From Roseococcus sp. SDR (GTDB lineage Bacteria > Pseudomonadota > Alphaproteobacteria > Acetobacterales > Acetobacteraceae), in contig NZ_JAHRCU010000004.1 in assembly GCF_019083995.1 (NCBI RefSeq), forward strand, positions 62,001 through 126,000: 64,000 nucleotides of DNA, written 5' to 3'. Numbering within the stretch: the stretch's first letter is position 1; every line of letters starts with the position of its first letter. The notes beneath the pieces were generated by a model that ran no database searches, was not told where the DNA came from, and saw only the letters and a list, made by a program, of their open reading frames with translations. Position numbers and translations under genes: made by a program. Shown here in pieces: positions 36,535 to 48,424 of this stretch.

Positions 36535-37296
36535 TTACTTCATGCCGATCGCCTGGCGGCCGCGCTGGCCGTCACGCACATCGAGCGAGACCTTCTCGCC
36601 CTGGGCGAGGTCGGTGCGGCCGGCGCGCGTGAGCACGGAGGAGTGCAGGAACACGTCCTGGCCCCCATCTTCCGGCGTCACGAAGCCGAAGCCACGCACC
36701 TGGTCGAACCACTTCACGGTGCCGTTCAGCGGATAGACCGGGCCGGTGCCCTCATCGAAGTTGCGGCGCGGCGGACGATCGCCACCGCCGAAACCGCCGG
36801 AGCGCGGGCCGCCGAAGCCGCCACCACCGCCGCCGAAATCACGGCGCGGCGGACGGTCACCGAAGCCACCACCGGGGCCACCGAAGTCACGACGCGGCGG
36901 ACGATCGCCGAAGCCACCACCAGGGCCACCGAAGTCACGGCGCGGCGGACGATCGCCGAAGCCGCCACCGGGGCCGCCGAAGTCACGACGCGGCGGACGA
37001 TCGCCGAAGCCGCCGCGCGACGCGCCGCCACCGGGGCCACGCTTCAACTCGGTAATGCGGGTGACGAGGCGGCGACCCTGACGGTCGGAGCCGATCTCAC
37101 ACACCAGAATATCGTCGGTATCGGGCTGTTCGATGCCCGCATCCGTCAGCGCGGATGCGTGGAAGAACACATCCTGCCCATCCGGGCCGAGCACGAAGCC
37201 GAAGCCCTTGCGCCCGTTATACCACTTCACCTTGGCCTCGATCAGGCCAGTGTCACCGCCCGCAGGCGAATAATCGTCAGACACGTCGCTCTTCAA
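36535..37296 (-). CDS. Two-domain cold-shock protein with RGG-like repeat linker
   Basis: A 253-residue nucleic-acid-binding protein. The first cold-shock domain (about 18-85) has KWYNGRKGFGFV and DVFFHAS as RNP1/RNP2. The second (about 190-253) has KWFDQVRGFGFV and DVFLHSS. Between them is a low-complexity linker of roughly 100 residues with four near-identical 16-residue units (GGFGDRPPRRDFGGPG) and further GGFGG sequence, rich in Gly, Arg, Asp and Phe. Double cold-shock proteins are known in alphaproteobacteria (e.g. Caulobacter), but such an RGG-like linker is unusual and could drive RNA binding or condensation. A clear terminator follows. Confidence 0.9.
   Translation of the reverse strand: MKSDVSDDYSPAGGDTGLIEAKVKWYNGRKGFGFVLGPDGQDVFFHASALTDAGIEQPDTDDILVCEIGSDRQGRRLVTRITELKRGPGGGASRGGFGDRPPRRDFGGPGGGFGDRPPRRDFGGPGGGFGDRPPRRDFGGPGGGFGDRPPRRDFGGGGGGFGGPRSGGFGGGDRPPRRNFDEGTGPVYPLNGTVKWFDQVRGFGFVTPEDGGQDVFLHSSVLTRAGRTDLAQGEKVSLDVRDGQRGRQAIGMK
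36829..37020 (-). repeat. 48-bp tandem repeats in the cold-shock gene
   Basis: Four near-identical 48-bp units, each encoding GGFGDRPPRRDFGGPG. Differences between units are mostly synonymous (A/G changes), so the peptide is conserved more tightly than the DNA, which suggests selection on the protein. Confidence 0.85.
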
Positions 37297-37383
37297 TCCA
37301 CGCTAGTGTTCGCAGCCAAACGGGATGCTGGGCCGGCGGATGGAAACAATGCCACCGCTGATTCGGAAATGCACGCAAAAAAC

Positions 37384-38694
37384 TCACCCAAATCGCGCTG
37401 GGGAATAGGGTGCCGCCGGAATGGGCGCTGCCTTCCCAGCCAGCATCGCCACCAGCACCTCCGCCGATCGGGGCGCCGCGACCAGTCCCACATGACCATG
37501 CCCGAAACCATGCAGGATGTCTGCGCTGGCCGAGGCCGGGCCCAGGCAAGGCAAACCATCGGGCATGGAAGGGCGATGGCCCATCCAGAACTTCACGCGC
37601 TCGGACGGCAGGTCGCGCGGCAGGCCGGGAAAGCTGCGCAGCAGATGATCGCGCAGGATCTCCGCGCGCTTCCAGTTGGGCGCGGCCTCCAGCCCCGCGA
37701 TCTCCACCTGGCCGGCCACGCGCAGGCCGGTCGACGTCCAGGTCAGGCTCATCTTGCCGTCGGATGGCATCATGGGTGTGCGCGGCCCGGCCTCGGCATC
37801 GGCGATCACGGCGTGGTAGCCACGCTCCGTCTCGAGCGGCAGGTCATCGCCCGCCGCGCGGGCCAAGACGCGCGAATAGGCACCGGCGGAGATCACCGCC
37901 TTGTCGGCCAGGACCTCGCCCTGGTCGGTGCGGATGGCCTTGAGGCGACCGCCCTCGATGACGAAGCCGGTGGCCCGGGCGTTCACCCGCTTCATGCCCT
38001 GAGCCTCGGCCTGGGCGATGAGAGCCGCGACATAGGCGCCCGGATTCAGGCAATGCCCCCCCTCCTCCACCACGACGCCGAAGGTGTAGCGCCGGTCGAG
38101 ATCCGGCTCACGCTGGCGGAGCTCGTCCTCGCTGAGCTCGAGCCATTTCACGCCCGTCTCGCGCCGGACGCGCCAGGCCAGCGCCTCGGCTTCGAAATCC
38201 GCGCGGCTCGGATAGATGTAGAGCAGGCCGCGCCGCTCGATCAGATGGCCGACCCCGGCTTCCTCGGCGAGGGCGGCGTGCAGTTCCGGAGCGCCGGCGA
38301 CGAGCGCCCGCAGCGCGCGGCCGGTCTTCATGACGCGGGCCTCGGTCCAGCCCGCGAGCAGATAGCGGAGGAGCCAGGGTGCGACCTTGGGCAGATAGCT
38401 CCAGCGGATGGCCAACGGGCCAAGCGGATCGCTCAGGAATTTGGGCAGCTTCTTCCAAAGGCCGGGCACGGCCGGCGGCACCACGCTGGAGGGGCTGAGC
38501 CAGCAGCCATTGCCATAGCTCGCCGCCTGCTCGCCGCCTGGGGTCTCGGGCTCGATCAGCGTGACGCTGAAGCCGGCGCGCTGGGCCGCGAGCGCGGTGC
38601 AGGCGCCGACGATGCCGCCGCCAATGATGGCGACATGCCCTCGATCGCCGGAGGGCGAAGCCGGGAGGCGTGAATCGACGGCTCCAAAAGTCAT
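37384..38694 (-). CDS. FAD-dependent D-amino acid dehydrogenase-like
   Basis: A 436-residue FAD oxidoreductase of the DAO/DadA type. It has the dinucleotide fold VAIIGGGIVGACTALAAQRAGF near residues 20-42 (two halves of the motif: GGGIVG and the acidic end LIEPE), GNGCWLSPSS, and the C-terminal GHRPSMPDGLPCLGPA and GFGHGHVGL, very typical of DadA. It would oxidise D-amino acids to keto acids with electrons going to the membrane chain. ATG 38694 (or GTG 38697) overlaps the stop of the HpxZ/AtzH-like gene. Confidence 0.87.
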   Translation of the reverse strand: MTFGAVDSRLPASPSGDRGHVAIIGGGIVGACTALAAQRAGFSVTLIEPETPGGEQAASYGNGCWLSPSSVVPPAVPGLWKKLPKFLSDPLGPLAIRWSYLPKVAPWLLRYLLAGWTEARVMKTGRALRALVAGAPELHAALAEEAGVGHLIERRGLLYIYPSRADFEAEALAWRVRRETGVKWLELSEDELRQREPDLDRRYTFGVVVEEGGHCLNPGAYVAALIAQAEAQGMKRVNARATGFVIEGGRLKAIRTDQGEVLADKAVISAGAYSRVLARAAGDDLPLETERGYHAVIADAEAGPRTPMMPSDGKMSLTWTSTGLRVAGQVEIAGLEAAPNWKRAEILRDHLLRSFPGLPRDLPSERVKFWMGHRPSMPDGLPCLGPASASADILHGFGHGHVGLVAAPRSAEVLVAMLAGKAAPIPAAPYSPARFG

Positions 38695-39089
38695 CACGTC
38701 CGCCCCGGATCGTTGCTGGTCAGCAGCGAGACATGCGCCGAGACCACCCGCCAGCCGATCTCCGGAAGGCGCACCATGATCTTCGTCTCCCGCCCGATCA
38801 GCCCGGTGCCGACGCGCTCATACTCGAGATGGGTGCAGGCGAAGTCCTGGCCGAAGCTGGTGATCTGGACGCGCTTCTGCACGCGCTGGGCATAGGCCTT
38901 CACGCTGGAGCGGAAGGCGCGGATCGCCTCGATCCCGTAGAGGATCTCGGTGATGCCGAATCGCACGGTGCGCGGATCGGCCCAGAAGATGCTGTCCAGC
39001 ACCTCGGTGCGGTTGTTCATCAGGGCGTCCTCGTATCGGTCGAAGACGGCACGGGCTTCGGCGATGACGCCGGGATCGTCGGTTTGCAT
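38694..39089 (-). CDS. HpxZ/AtzH-like protein (DUF3225, NTF2 fold)
   Basis: A 131-residue protein of the DUF3225 family, cone-shaped NTF2-like fold. Characteristic segments are RYEDALMNNRTEVLDSIFW, VRFGITEILYGIEAIRAF and GRETKIMVRLP. HpxZ accompanies oxalurate breakdown in Klebsiella and AtzH is a 1,3-dicarboxyurea amidohydrolase in cyanuric acid degradation. Here no amidase (AtzE/HpxY type) gene is beside it, and it is coupled to an amino acid dehydrogenase instead, so its substrate is open. Confidence 0.82.
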   Translation of the reverse strand: MQTDDPGVIAEARAVFDRYEDALMNNRTEVLDSIFWADPRTVRFGITEILYGIEAIRAFRSSVKAYAQRVQKRVQITSFGQDFACTHLEYERVGTGLIGRETKIMVRLPEIGWRVVSAHVSLLTSNDPGRT

Positions 39090-39134
39090 GGGGAATATGC
39101 TTGCTCCGGATGCGCGCGACCGCAAGCATGGCCC

Positions 39135-39533
39135 ATGCGGATATTCGCCCTCGCGGCCCTCACCCTGCTTGCGCTGCCCGCCACCGCGCAGAACCTCAAC
39201 GAAGCAGAGGCGCGGCGCCTGCTGCAGACGCCCTTGAGCGCCACGGTCGGCGCCAGGGAGGCTGAGCGCATCCAGCAGATCGCGGTGCTGAACGGGCTGC
39301 TCCGCTTCTGTCGCTGGCGCTGGGAGCCCAATTTCGAGCGGCTGCTGGAGCAGCACCGCCAGGGGTTGCATCGGCCCGAAGCGGAGATGCAGCGTATCGT
39401 GGTCTGGCACGGCTATTGGCAGGGTGCAGCGCAGCAATTCGCGCGGAACGATCGCCCCGCCTGCGATGACGCGATGCAGGCGAGCCTGCGGGACCAGGCA
39501 GCCGCCGCACTGCGGGCTGGGCCGCAGCGCTGA
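39135..39533 (+). CDS. Small secreted protein, unknown
   Basis: A 132-residue predicted periplasmic protein. Signal peptide MRIFALAALTLLALPATAQ with an ATA-Q cleavage site. The mature part is helical and charged, with cysteines in RFCRWRW and PACDDA and the segment EMQRIVVWHGYWQG. No family recognised. The start is ATG 39135; the longer upstream frame reads through the divergent HpxZ-like gene. It diverges from that gene with 45 bases between starts. Confidence 0.7.
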   Translation: MRIFALAALTLLALPATAQNLNEAEARRLLQTPLSATVGAREAERIQQIAVLNGLLRFCRWRWEPNFERLLEQHRQGLHRPEAEMQRIVVWHGYWQGAAQQFARNDRPACDDAMQASLRDQAAAALRAGPQR

Positions 39534-39539
39534 GGGGAC

Positions 39540-40175
39540 CTACCCCGCCGGCCGTCGCAGCAGCAGCACGCCGAGGCCGAGCGACATGATCAGCGCCGCG
39601 CTGCCCTGGCGCAGCCGGCGCAGCAGGCCCGGCCGCTGGCCGAGTTCGCCCCGCACGCGCCCCGCGGCAAGCGCCACGCCCGCATCCACCAGCGTGTTGA
39701 GTGCGACGCAGATCCCGCCCAGCAGCAGGAACTGGCCGATGACGTCGCCGCGCTCCGGCGCCACGAATTGCGGCAGGAAGGCCAGGAAGAAGAGCGCCGT
39801 CTTGGGGTTCAGCGCCTCGACCACCGCGCCCTCGCGGAAGGCGCGCCACAGGCCGAGCGCAGGGAGCGGCGTGCCCAGCGGCATGGGCGCCCCGGCCTCG
39901 CGCCAGGAACGCCAGCCCAGCCAGACGAGGTAGCACCCGCCCAGCAGCTTCATCACCGTGAAGACCTCGGCGCTCGCCAGGATCAGCGCAGAAAGGCCGA
40001 AGGCCGCCGCCAGGACATGCACGAGGCCGCCGAGCCCCGTGCCGATGGTGGAAGCAATCCCCTCGCCCAGGCCGCCTGAAAGCGTCCGGGCGCCCACATA
40101 GAACATGCCCGGCCCGGGGGTCAGGGGCAGGAGGGAGGCGGCCGCCAGGAAGAGCCAGAACTGCTCGGCCGCCAT
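39540..40175 (-). CDS. LysE/RhtB-family amino acid exporter
   Basis: A 211-residue membrane protein with about six spans. The family marks LLPLTPGPGMFYVGART and, in the middle, EALNPKTALFFLAFLPQFV are present. It likely exports an amino acid or derivative. It begins five bases after the stop of the FAD subunit of the molybdenum hydroxylase, so it is the last gene of that operon and might expel its product or substrate analogue. Confidence 0.88.
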   Translation of the reverse strand: MAAEQFWLFLAAASLLPLTPGPGMFYVGARTLSGGLGEGIASTIGTGLGGLVHVLAAAFGLSALILASAEVFTVMKLLGGCYLVWLGWRSWREAGAPMPLGTPLPALGLWRAFREGAVVEALNPKTALFFLAFLPQFVAPERGDVIGQFLLLGGICVALNTLVDAGVALAAGRVRGELGQRPGLLRRLRQGSAALIMSLGLGVLLLRRPAG

Positions 40176-40179
40176 CGCC

Positions 40180-40974
40180 TCAGCCGGCTGCGGCCACCGC
40201 GCGCTTGGCCATCACCGTCACCAGATGCGCGCGATACTCAGCGCTGCCATGGATGTCGCTGTTCAGCCCATCGGCCGACTGCTTCACGCCCGCCACCGCA
40301 TCGGCCGACCAGTTGCGGCCCAGGGCCGCTTCCATGTCGCTCTGGCGGAACACGCAGGGGCCCGCGCCGTTGATCGCGACGCGCAGGCCCGCCGGGCCCT
40401 TGGAGATGAAGGCGCCGGCCATGACGTAGCGGCTGGCCGGGTTCTTCAGCTTGGCATAGCCCGCCTTCTCCGGGATCGGGAATTCGATGGCGACGAGGAT
40501 CTCGCCCTCTTCCAGCGCCGTCGTGAACATGCCCTGGAAGAAGTCATCCGCCGCGATCTTGCGCTTGCTGGTGTGGATGGTGGCGCCCAGGCCCAGCACG
40601 GCCGCCGGATAATCCGCCGCCGGGTCATTGTTGGAGACCGAGCCGCCGATGGTGCCGCGGTTGCGGACCTGGTTGTCGCCGATATGGCTCGCCATATAGG
40701 CGAGTGCGGGGATCGCGGCCTTCACCACGTCGCTCTTCGCCACTTCGACATGCTTGGTCAGCGCGCCGATGATCAGCGAATTGCCCTCGCGCCTGATGCC
40801 CTTCATCTCGGCGATGCCGGAGAGGTCCACCAGGGCGGAGGGCTTGTTCAGCCGGTGCTTCAGCGCGGGCAGCAGCGTGTGGCCGCCCGAGATGGGCTTG
40901 GCGTCCGGGTCGGCCGCCAGGAGCTTCACGGCATCCGCGACCGAGGCGGGCTTGTGATAGGCGAAATCATACAT
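40180..40974 (-). CDS. Molybdenum hydroxylase FAD subunit (CoxM type)
   Basis: A 264-residue medium subunit carrying FAD, passing electrons from the Mo/Fe-S subunits to an acceptor. It has the FAD motifs AKPISGGHTLLPALK near residue 35 and TIGGSVSNNDPAADYPA near 108. A strong AAGGAG overlaps the stop of the large subunit gene and lies nine bases before ATG 40974. With genes upstream it completes the S-L-M heterotrimer. Confidence 0.92.
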   Translation of the reverse strand: MYDFAYHKPASVADAVKLLAADPDAKPISGGHTLLPALKHRLNKPSALVDLSGIAEMKGIRREGNSLIIGALTKHVEVAKSDVVKAAIPALAYMASHIGDNQVRNRGTIGGSVSNNDPAADYPAAVLGLGATIHTSKRKIAADDFFQGMFTTALEEGEILVAIEFPIPEKAGYAKLKNPASRYVMAGAFISKGPAGLRVAINGAGPCVFRQSDMEAALGRNWSADAVAGVKQSADGLNSDIHGSAEYRAHLVTVMAKRAVAAAG

Positions 40975-40986
40975 GCGGGTCGCTCC

Positions 40987-43359
<2,373 letters not shown>

Positions 43360-43384
43360 GCGCAATTCCTCCCTGGTTGTTGGC

Positions 43385-43423
43385 GGAGCGATTCATCTGC
43401 CATGGAGGCAGCGGCATCGCTCC
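43385..43423 (-). other. Nested hairpin between small and large subunit genes
   Basis: GGAGCGAT (43385-43392) pairs with ATCGCTCC (43416-43423). Inside it CTGCC (43397-43401) pairs with GGCAG (43407-43411) around a 5-base loop. It sits in the 111-base spacer between the 2Fe-2S and large subunit genes. Such a structure could protect the 3' end of the first cistron or attenuate read-through; no T-run follows. Confidence 0.45.
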
Positions 43424-43470
43424 AGACGGGCCGCGGCTTTGGCGCCGCTTATGCCCCCTTGGACGTCAAA

Positions 43471-43974
43471 TTACTCCGCCGCGGCGGCGATGCTCGTGCG
43501 CTTGCCGTGCATCACATCCTGCGCGGCCGCGATGGCCTTCACGATGTTGTGATAGCCCGTGCAGCGGCAGAGATTGCCCTCGAGACCCTCGCGGATCTCC
43601 TGCTCGGAGAGGCCCTGCGGGTTCTTGGCGACGAGGTCCACGGCGGACATCACCATGCCCGGCGTGCAGAAGCCGCACTGCAGCGCGTGATATTCGCGGA
43701 AGGCCTCCTGCATCGGGTGCAGCGTGCCATCGGCCGCGGCCAGGCCTTCGATGGTGGTGACCGAGGCGCCGTCGGCCATCACGGCGAGCGTGGTGCACGA
43801 CTTCACGCTGTTGCCGTCGATATGCACGACGCAGGCGCCGCACTGGCTCGTGTCGCAGCCGACATGGGTGCCGGTGAGGCGCAGCTTCTCGCGCAGCAGC
43901 TCGACCAGGAGGGTGCGGCCCTCGACCTCGACCGTATGCGTCTTGCCGTTCACCGTAAGCGTGACCTGCGGCAT
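43471..43974 (-). CDS. Molybdenum hydroxylase 2Fe-2S subunit (CoxS type)
   Basis: A 167-residue small subunit with two 2Fe-2S clusters. The plant-ferredoxin cluster uses Cys40, Cys45, Cys48 and Cys60 ([10 protein letters not shown]...SC). The second uses Cys100, Cys103, Cys136 and Cys138 (QCGFC...CRC). It links the Mo centre to FAD. ATG 43974 gives the standard short N-terminus ([10 protein letters not shown]). It is first in the operon. Confidence 0.94.
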   Translation of the reverse strand: MPQVTLTVNGKTHTVEVEGRTLLVELLREKLRLTGTHVGCDTSQCGACVVHIDGNSVKSCTTLAVMADGASVTTIEGLAAADGTLHPMQEAFREYHALQCGFCTPGMVMSAVDLVAKNPQGLSEQEIREGLEGNLCRCTGYHNIVKAIAAAQDVMHGKRTSIAAAAE

Positions 43975-44035
43975 CAACCGTCTCCCCGTCCATGCACTGT
44001 GTTGAGTTGGAGCCTCGCCAAAGTCGCGCAAGGCG

Positions 44036-44332
44036 TCAAGCGTCGGGTTGCTTCGTCCCCGTGGCGGGCTGCTCGATGACGAGGCGTCTGCCGCGCGTCA
44101 GCAGCAGCAGAAGGCCCATCACGGGCACCGCCACCAGCCAGAAAGCCCAGAGCAGGCCCAAGGCCCCTGCCCCGAACATCATCGCCCCCGCCGCCACCTC
44201 TTCATCCTCGGAGAAGACGAAGCGCTGCAGCCCGGCGCAGGTGCCGAGCATGAGCAGCGGCGGCACGAGCGTGACCAGCCAGAAACCCCATTTCACGAGG
44301 CGTCCGAAGAGGCTTCGTGGCGCGCGGGCCAC
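44036..44332 (-). CDS. Small two-TM membrane protein, unknown
   Basis: A 98-residue hydrophobic protein with two or three membrane stretches ([16 protein letters not shown] and a second around [18 protein letters not shown]) and a basic start. I do not recognise a family. GTG 44332 has no good Shine-Dalgarno and lies inside a hairpin (44313-44336); GTG 44296 is an alternative. It is in the direction of the ABC cassette upstream and the hydroxylase downstream. Confidence 0.5.
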   Translation of the reverse strand: MARAPRSLFGRLVKWGFWLVTLVPPLLMLGTCAGLQRFVFSEDEEVAAGAMMFGAGALGLLWAFWLVAVPVMGLLLLLTRGRRLVIEQPATGTKQPDA

Positions 44333-44336
44333 GAAG
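44313..44336 (-). terminator. Perfect 9-bp hairpin after the ABC cassette
   Basis: CTTCGTGGC (44313-44321) and GCCACGAAG (44328-44336) form a perfect stem with a 6-base loop, beginning 16 bases after the last ABC gene. No T-run follows, so it may be a weak terminator or mRNA 3'-end stabiliser. It overlaps the proposed start of the small membrane protein gene. Confidence 0.45.
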
Positions 44337-44352
44337 CGGAGGGGTTGATCGC

Positions 44353-45404
44353 TCAGGCGTCGGCCGTCCGGAAGGCGGTGGGCGGCGCCTTGTTCAGCAG
44401 CGGATTCTCCGCGGCCGGGCGGTCGTGCAGGTGGCAGGCCGCGAGGTGCCCGGTGCCGTCATCCCGCAGCGCCGGCTCCTCCGTCCGGCAGCGGTCGAAG
44501 GCGTAGGGGCAGCGGGTGTGGAAGCGGCAGCCCTTGGGCGGGCGGATCGGGCTCGGCACATCGCCCTGCAGCACGATGCGCTCGCGCATGGCGCCGGGCA
44601 CGGGCACCGGCACGGCCGAGAGCAGCGCTTCCGTATAGGGGTGCCGCGGCGCGCCGAAGAGCGACTTGCGGTCCGCCACCTCGACGATCTTGCCGAGATA
44701 CATGACCGCCACGCGGTGCGTCATGTGCTCGACGATGGCCAGGTCATGGCTGATGAAGAGCATGGCGAGGCCGAGTTCCGACTGCAGGTCCTGCAGCAGG
44801 TTCACGATCTGCGCCTTCACCGAGACGTCGAGTGCCGAGACCGCCTCGTCGCAGACGATGACATCCGGCTCGGCAGCGAGCGCGCGGGCGATGCAGATGC
44901 GCTGGCGCTGCCCGCCAGAGAACTCGTGCGGCCAGCGGTTCACCGCATCGCGCGGCAGGCGGACCTTGTCCATGAGCTGGCCGACGCGCTCATCCACCTC
45001 GGCCTCGTTCTTCGCGAGCCCGAAATTGCGGATGGGCTCCGCCAGGATCTCGCGCACGCGCATGCGCGGGTTGAGCGAGGAAAACGGGTCCTGGAAGACC
45101 ACCTGGATCTGCCGGCGCAGCGGGCGGAGGGTGCCGGTGGAGAGGTCATCGATGCGCTTGTTGTTCAGCACCACCTGGCCCGAGGTGAGCGGGAAGAGCC
45201 GCAGCACCGCCTTGCCTACGGTGGACTTGCCGCAGCCCGATTCGCCCACCAGCGAGAGCGTCTCGCCCTTGTTGATGTGGAAGGAGACGCCGTCCACCGC
45301 ATAGACATAGCCCACGGTGGAGCCGAGCAGCCCGCCCCGGATGGGGAAGTGCTTCTTGAGGTCCGTGACCTCGAGGATGCGCTCGCCGGTTTTGACGGAG
45401 GTGC

Positions 45405-45408
<4 letters not shown>
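44353..45408 (-). CDS. ABC importer ATPase, OppF/DppF type
   Basis: A 351-residue ATPase of the peptide/nickel class. Walker [13 protein letters not shown], signature [15 protein letters not shown] and Walker [14 protein letters not shown] are complete. The C-terminal oligopeptide-type Cys region ([16 protein letters not shown]) is present, which in some homologues holds an Fe-S cluster. Overlaps the OppD-type gene by four bases. Together they power the permeases next to them and could also serve the ATPase-less importer at 30-34 kb. Confidence 0.93.
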
Positions 45409-46423
<1,015 letters not shown>

Positions 46424-46427
<4 letters not shown>

Positions 46428-47350
46428 AGCTTGGTCGCCAGGCGCGGGTCGATCGCGTCGCGCAGGCCATCGCCCAGCAGGTTCACCGCAAGCACGGTGA
46501 TCGAGAGGAAGATGGCGGGGAAGAAGACGATATAGGGCTTCACCTGCCAGAGGGCGCGGCCCTCGGCCATGATGTTGCCCCAGGAAGGGATGATCGGCGG
46601 CGTGCCCGCGCCGATGAAGGAGAGGATGGCCTCCGTGATCATCGCGGCCGCGCAGATGAAGGTCGCCTGCACCGTCAGCGGCGCCAGCGTGTTGGGCAGG
46701 ATGTGCTTGAAGATGATGACCGGCGTCTTGGTGCCGGAGGCCACCGCCGCCTCGACATAGGGCTGCTCGCGCAGCGAGAGCACCACGCCGCGCACCAGGC
46801 GCGAGACGCGCGGCACTTCCGCGATGGTGATGGCGAGGATGACGTTCTGCACCGAGCCGCGCGTCAGCGCCATCAGCGCGATGGCGAGCAGGATGGGCGG
46901 GATGCTCATCATGCCGTCCATGACGCGCATGATGATGCTGTCCGCCAGCCGGCTGAAGCCCGAGATCAGGCCGATGGTCAGGCCGATGACGGAGGCGAAG
47001 AAGGCGACGGAGAAGCCCACCAGCAGCGAGACGCGCGCGCCGTAGAGCACGCGGGAATAGACATCGCGCCCCAGCATGTCCGAGCCGAACCAGAATTGCG
47101 CGCCCGGTTCGCGCGTGCGCAGCGCCGGCGCCAGCGCCGTGGGGTCCTTGGTCCAGAGGAAGGGCGCGAAGACCGCGATGAAGAGCATCATCAGCAGCAG
47201 CCCGCCGCCGATCGCGATCGTCGGGTAGCGGCGGAGGAAGCCGAAGAAGCCGCGACGGGGCTTCACATTGGAGAGGATGTCCTGCGTCGGCTGCGCAATG
47301 ACGAGGCCGGGCGGGATGGTAACCCCGGGCGGAAGCGTGGTGGTGCTCAT
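46424..47350 (-). CDS. ABC importer permease, DppC type
   Basis: A 308-residue permease with a cytoplasmic N-terminal extension (about 45 residues), first span near 48-66, the [20 protein letters not shown] motif of the C-type permeases (written here as [12 protein letters not shown]), and the EAA-like loop [19 protein letters not shown]. It starts 46 bases after the DppB-type gene. Confidence 0.92.
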
Positions 47351-47396
47351 CGGGCCTCCGATGACGAAAGGACGGGATACGCGAGGAGGGCGGCCA

Positions 47397-48338
47397 TCAG
47401 TAGCGGATCCTCGGATCGAAGAGGGTGTAGAGCAGGTCGATCAGCAGATTGACCAGCACGTAGACGAAGCTGAAGAGCAGCACGACGCCCTGGATCACCG
47501 GGTAGTCGCGCCGGAGGATGGCATCCACCGTGAGGCGGCCGAGGCCCGGGATGGCGAAGACGCTCTCCGTCACCACGGCGCCGCCGATCAGCAGCGCGAT
47601 GCCGATGCCGATGATGGTGACGATGGGCACGGCCGCGTTCTTCAGCGCGTGCAGGAAGAGGATGCTGCGCTGGCCCGCACCTTTGGCGCGCGCGGTGCGG
47701 ATGTAGTCCTGGCTCAGCACCTCCAGCATGGTGGCGCGGGTGATGCGGGCGATCAGCGCGATATACACGCCGCCCAGCGCCACGGCCGGCAGGATCAGGT
47801 TCTCCATCCAGGGGATGAAGCCCTCGCGGAAGGGCGTGTAGCCCTGCACCGGCAGCCAATCGAGTTCGAGCGCGAAGACGAAGGCGAGCAGATAGCCCAC
47901 CACGAAGACCGGCACCGAGAAGCCCAGAACCGCGAAGGCCATCACCGCGCGGTCGATGCTGGTGCCCTGCTTCCAGGCGGCGACCACGCCCATCGGCACG
48001 GCGATGGAGACGGCGAGGATCAGCGTGACCACCATCAGCGAGAGCGTCGGCTCGATGCGCTGGGCGATCATGTGGCTGACCGGCAGATTGGTGAAGATCG
48101 AGGTGCCGAGGTCGCCATGCAGGATGTCCCAGACCCAGGCGCCGAAGCGCACCAGATAGGGCCGGTCGAGCCCGAGCGAGGCGCGGATGCGCTCCACATC
48201 GTCGGGCGTCGCCTGGTCACCGGCGATGACCGCGGCCGGATCACCCGGCGCGAGATAGAGCAGCGAGAAGACGAAGAGTGCGACGACCGCCATGACCGGG
48301 ATGGTCGCCAGCACACGCCGGACGATATAGGCCCACAT
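47397..48338 (-). CDS. ABC importer permease, DppB type
   Basis: A 313-residue permease with six spans and the DppB marks LYLAPGDPAAVIAGD and YIRTARAKGAGQRSILFLHAL. ATG 48338 is preceded by GGGGGA eight bases upstream. A very strong hairpin lies between it and the preceding receptor gene, which would let the receptor be made in excess over the membrane parts. Confidence 0.92.
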   Translation of the reverse strand: MWAYIVRRVLATIPVMAVVALFVFSLLYLAPGDPAAVIAGDQATPDDVERIRASLGLDRPYLVRFGAWVWDILHGDLGTSIFTNLPVSHMIAQRIEPTLSLMVVTLILAVSIAVPMGVVAAWKQGTSIDRAVMAFAVLGFSVPVFVVGYLLAFVFALELDWLPVQGYTPFREGFIPWMENLILPAVALGGVYIALIARITRATMLEVLSQDYIRTARAKGAGQRSILFLHALKNAAVPIVTIIGIGIALLIGGAVVTESVFAIPGLGRLTVDAILRRDYPVIQGVVLLFSFVYVLVNLLIDLLYTLFDPRIRY

Positions 48339-48363
48339 TCAAAAATTCCCCCGAGGGCATGCT

Positions 48364-48393
48364 CCGCCGGGACGCTTTGTGGCGTCCCGGCGG
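48364..48393 (-). other. Perfect 12-bp hairpin between receptor and permease genes
   Basis: CCGCCGGGACGC (48364-48375) pairs perfectly with GCGTCCCGGCGG (48382-48393), loop of six. A weaker AAGCC/GGCTT hairpin lies next to it (around 48403-48417). It is in the 86-base spacer between the fourth receptor and the permease gene, the same place as REP stabilisers in maltose-type operons. There is no immediate T-run on the minus strand, so attenuation or mRNA protection is likelier than full termination. Confidence 0.7.
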
Positions 48394-48424
48394 GAAGTCC
48401 GCAAGCCGTGATGGCTTCGCAGGA

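Noticed and set aside
36829-37020. Regular 48-bp repeats as a CRISPR array
   Set aside because: Repeats are contiguous, in frame and encode a protein linker; there are no unique spacers.
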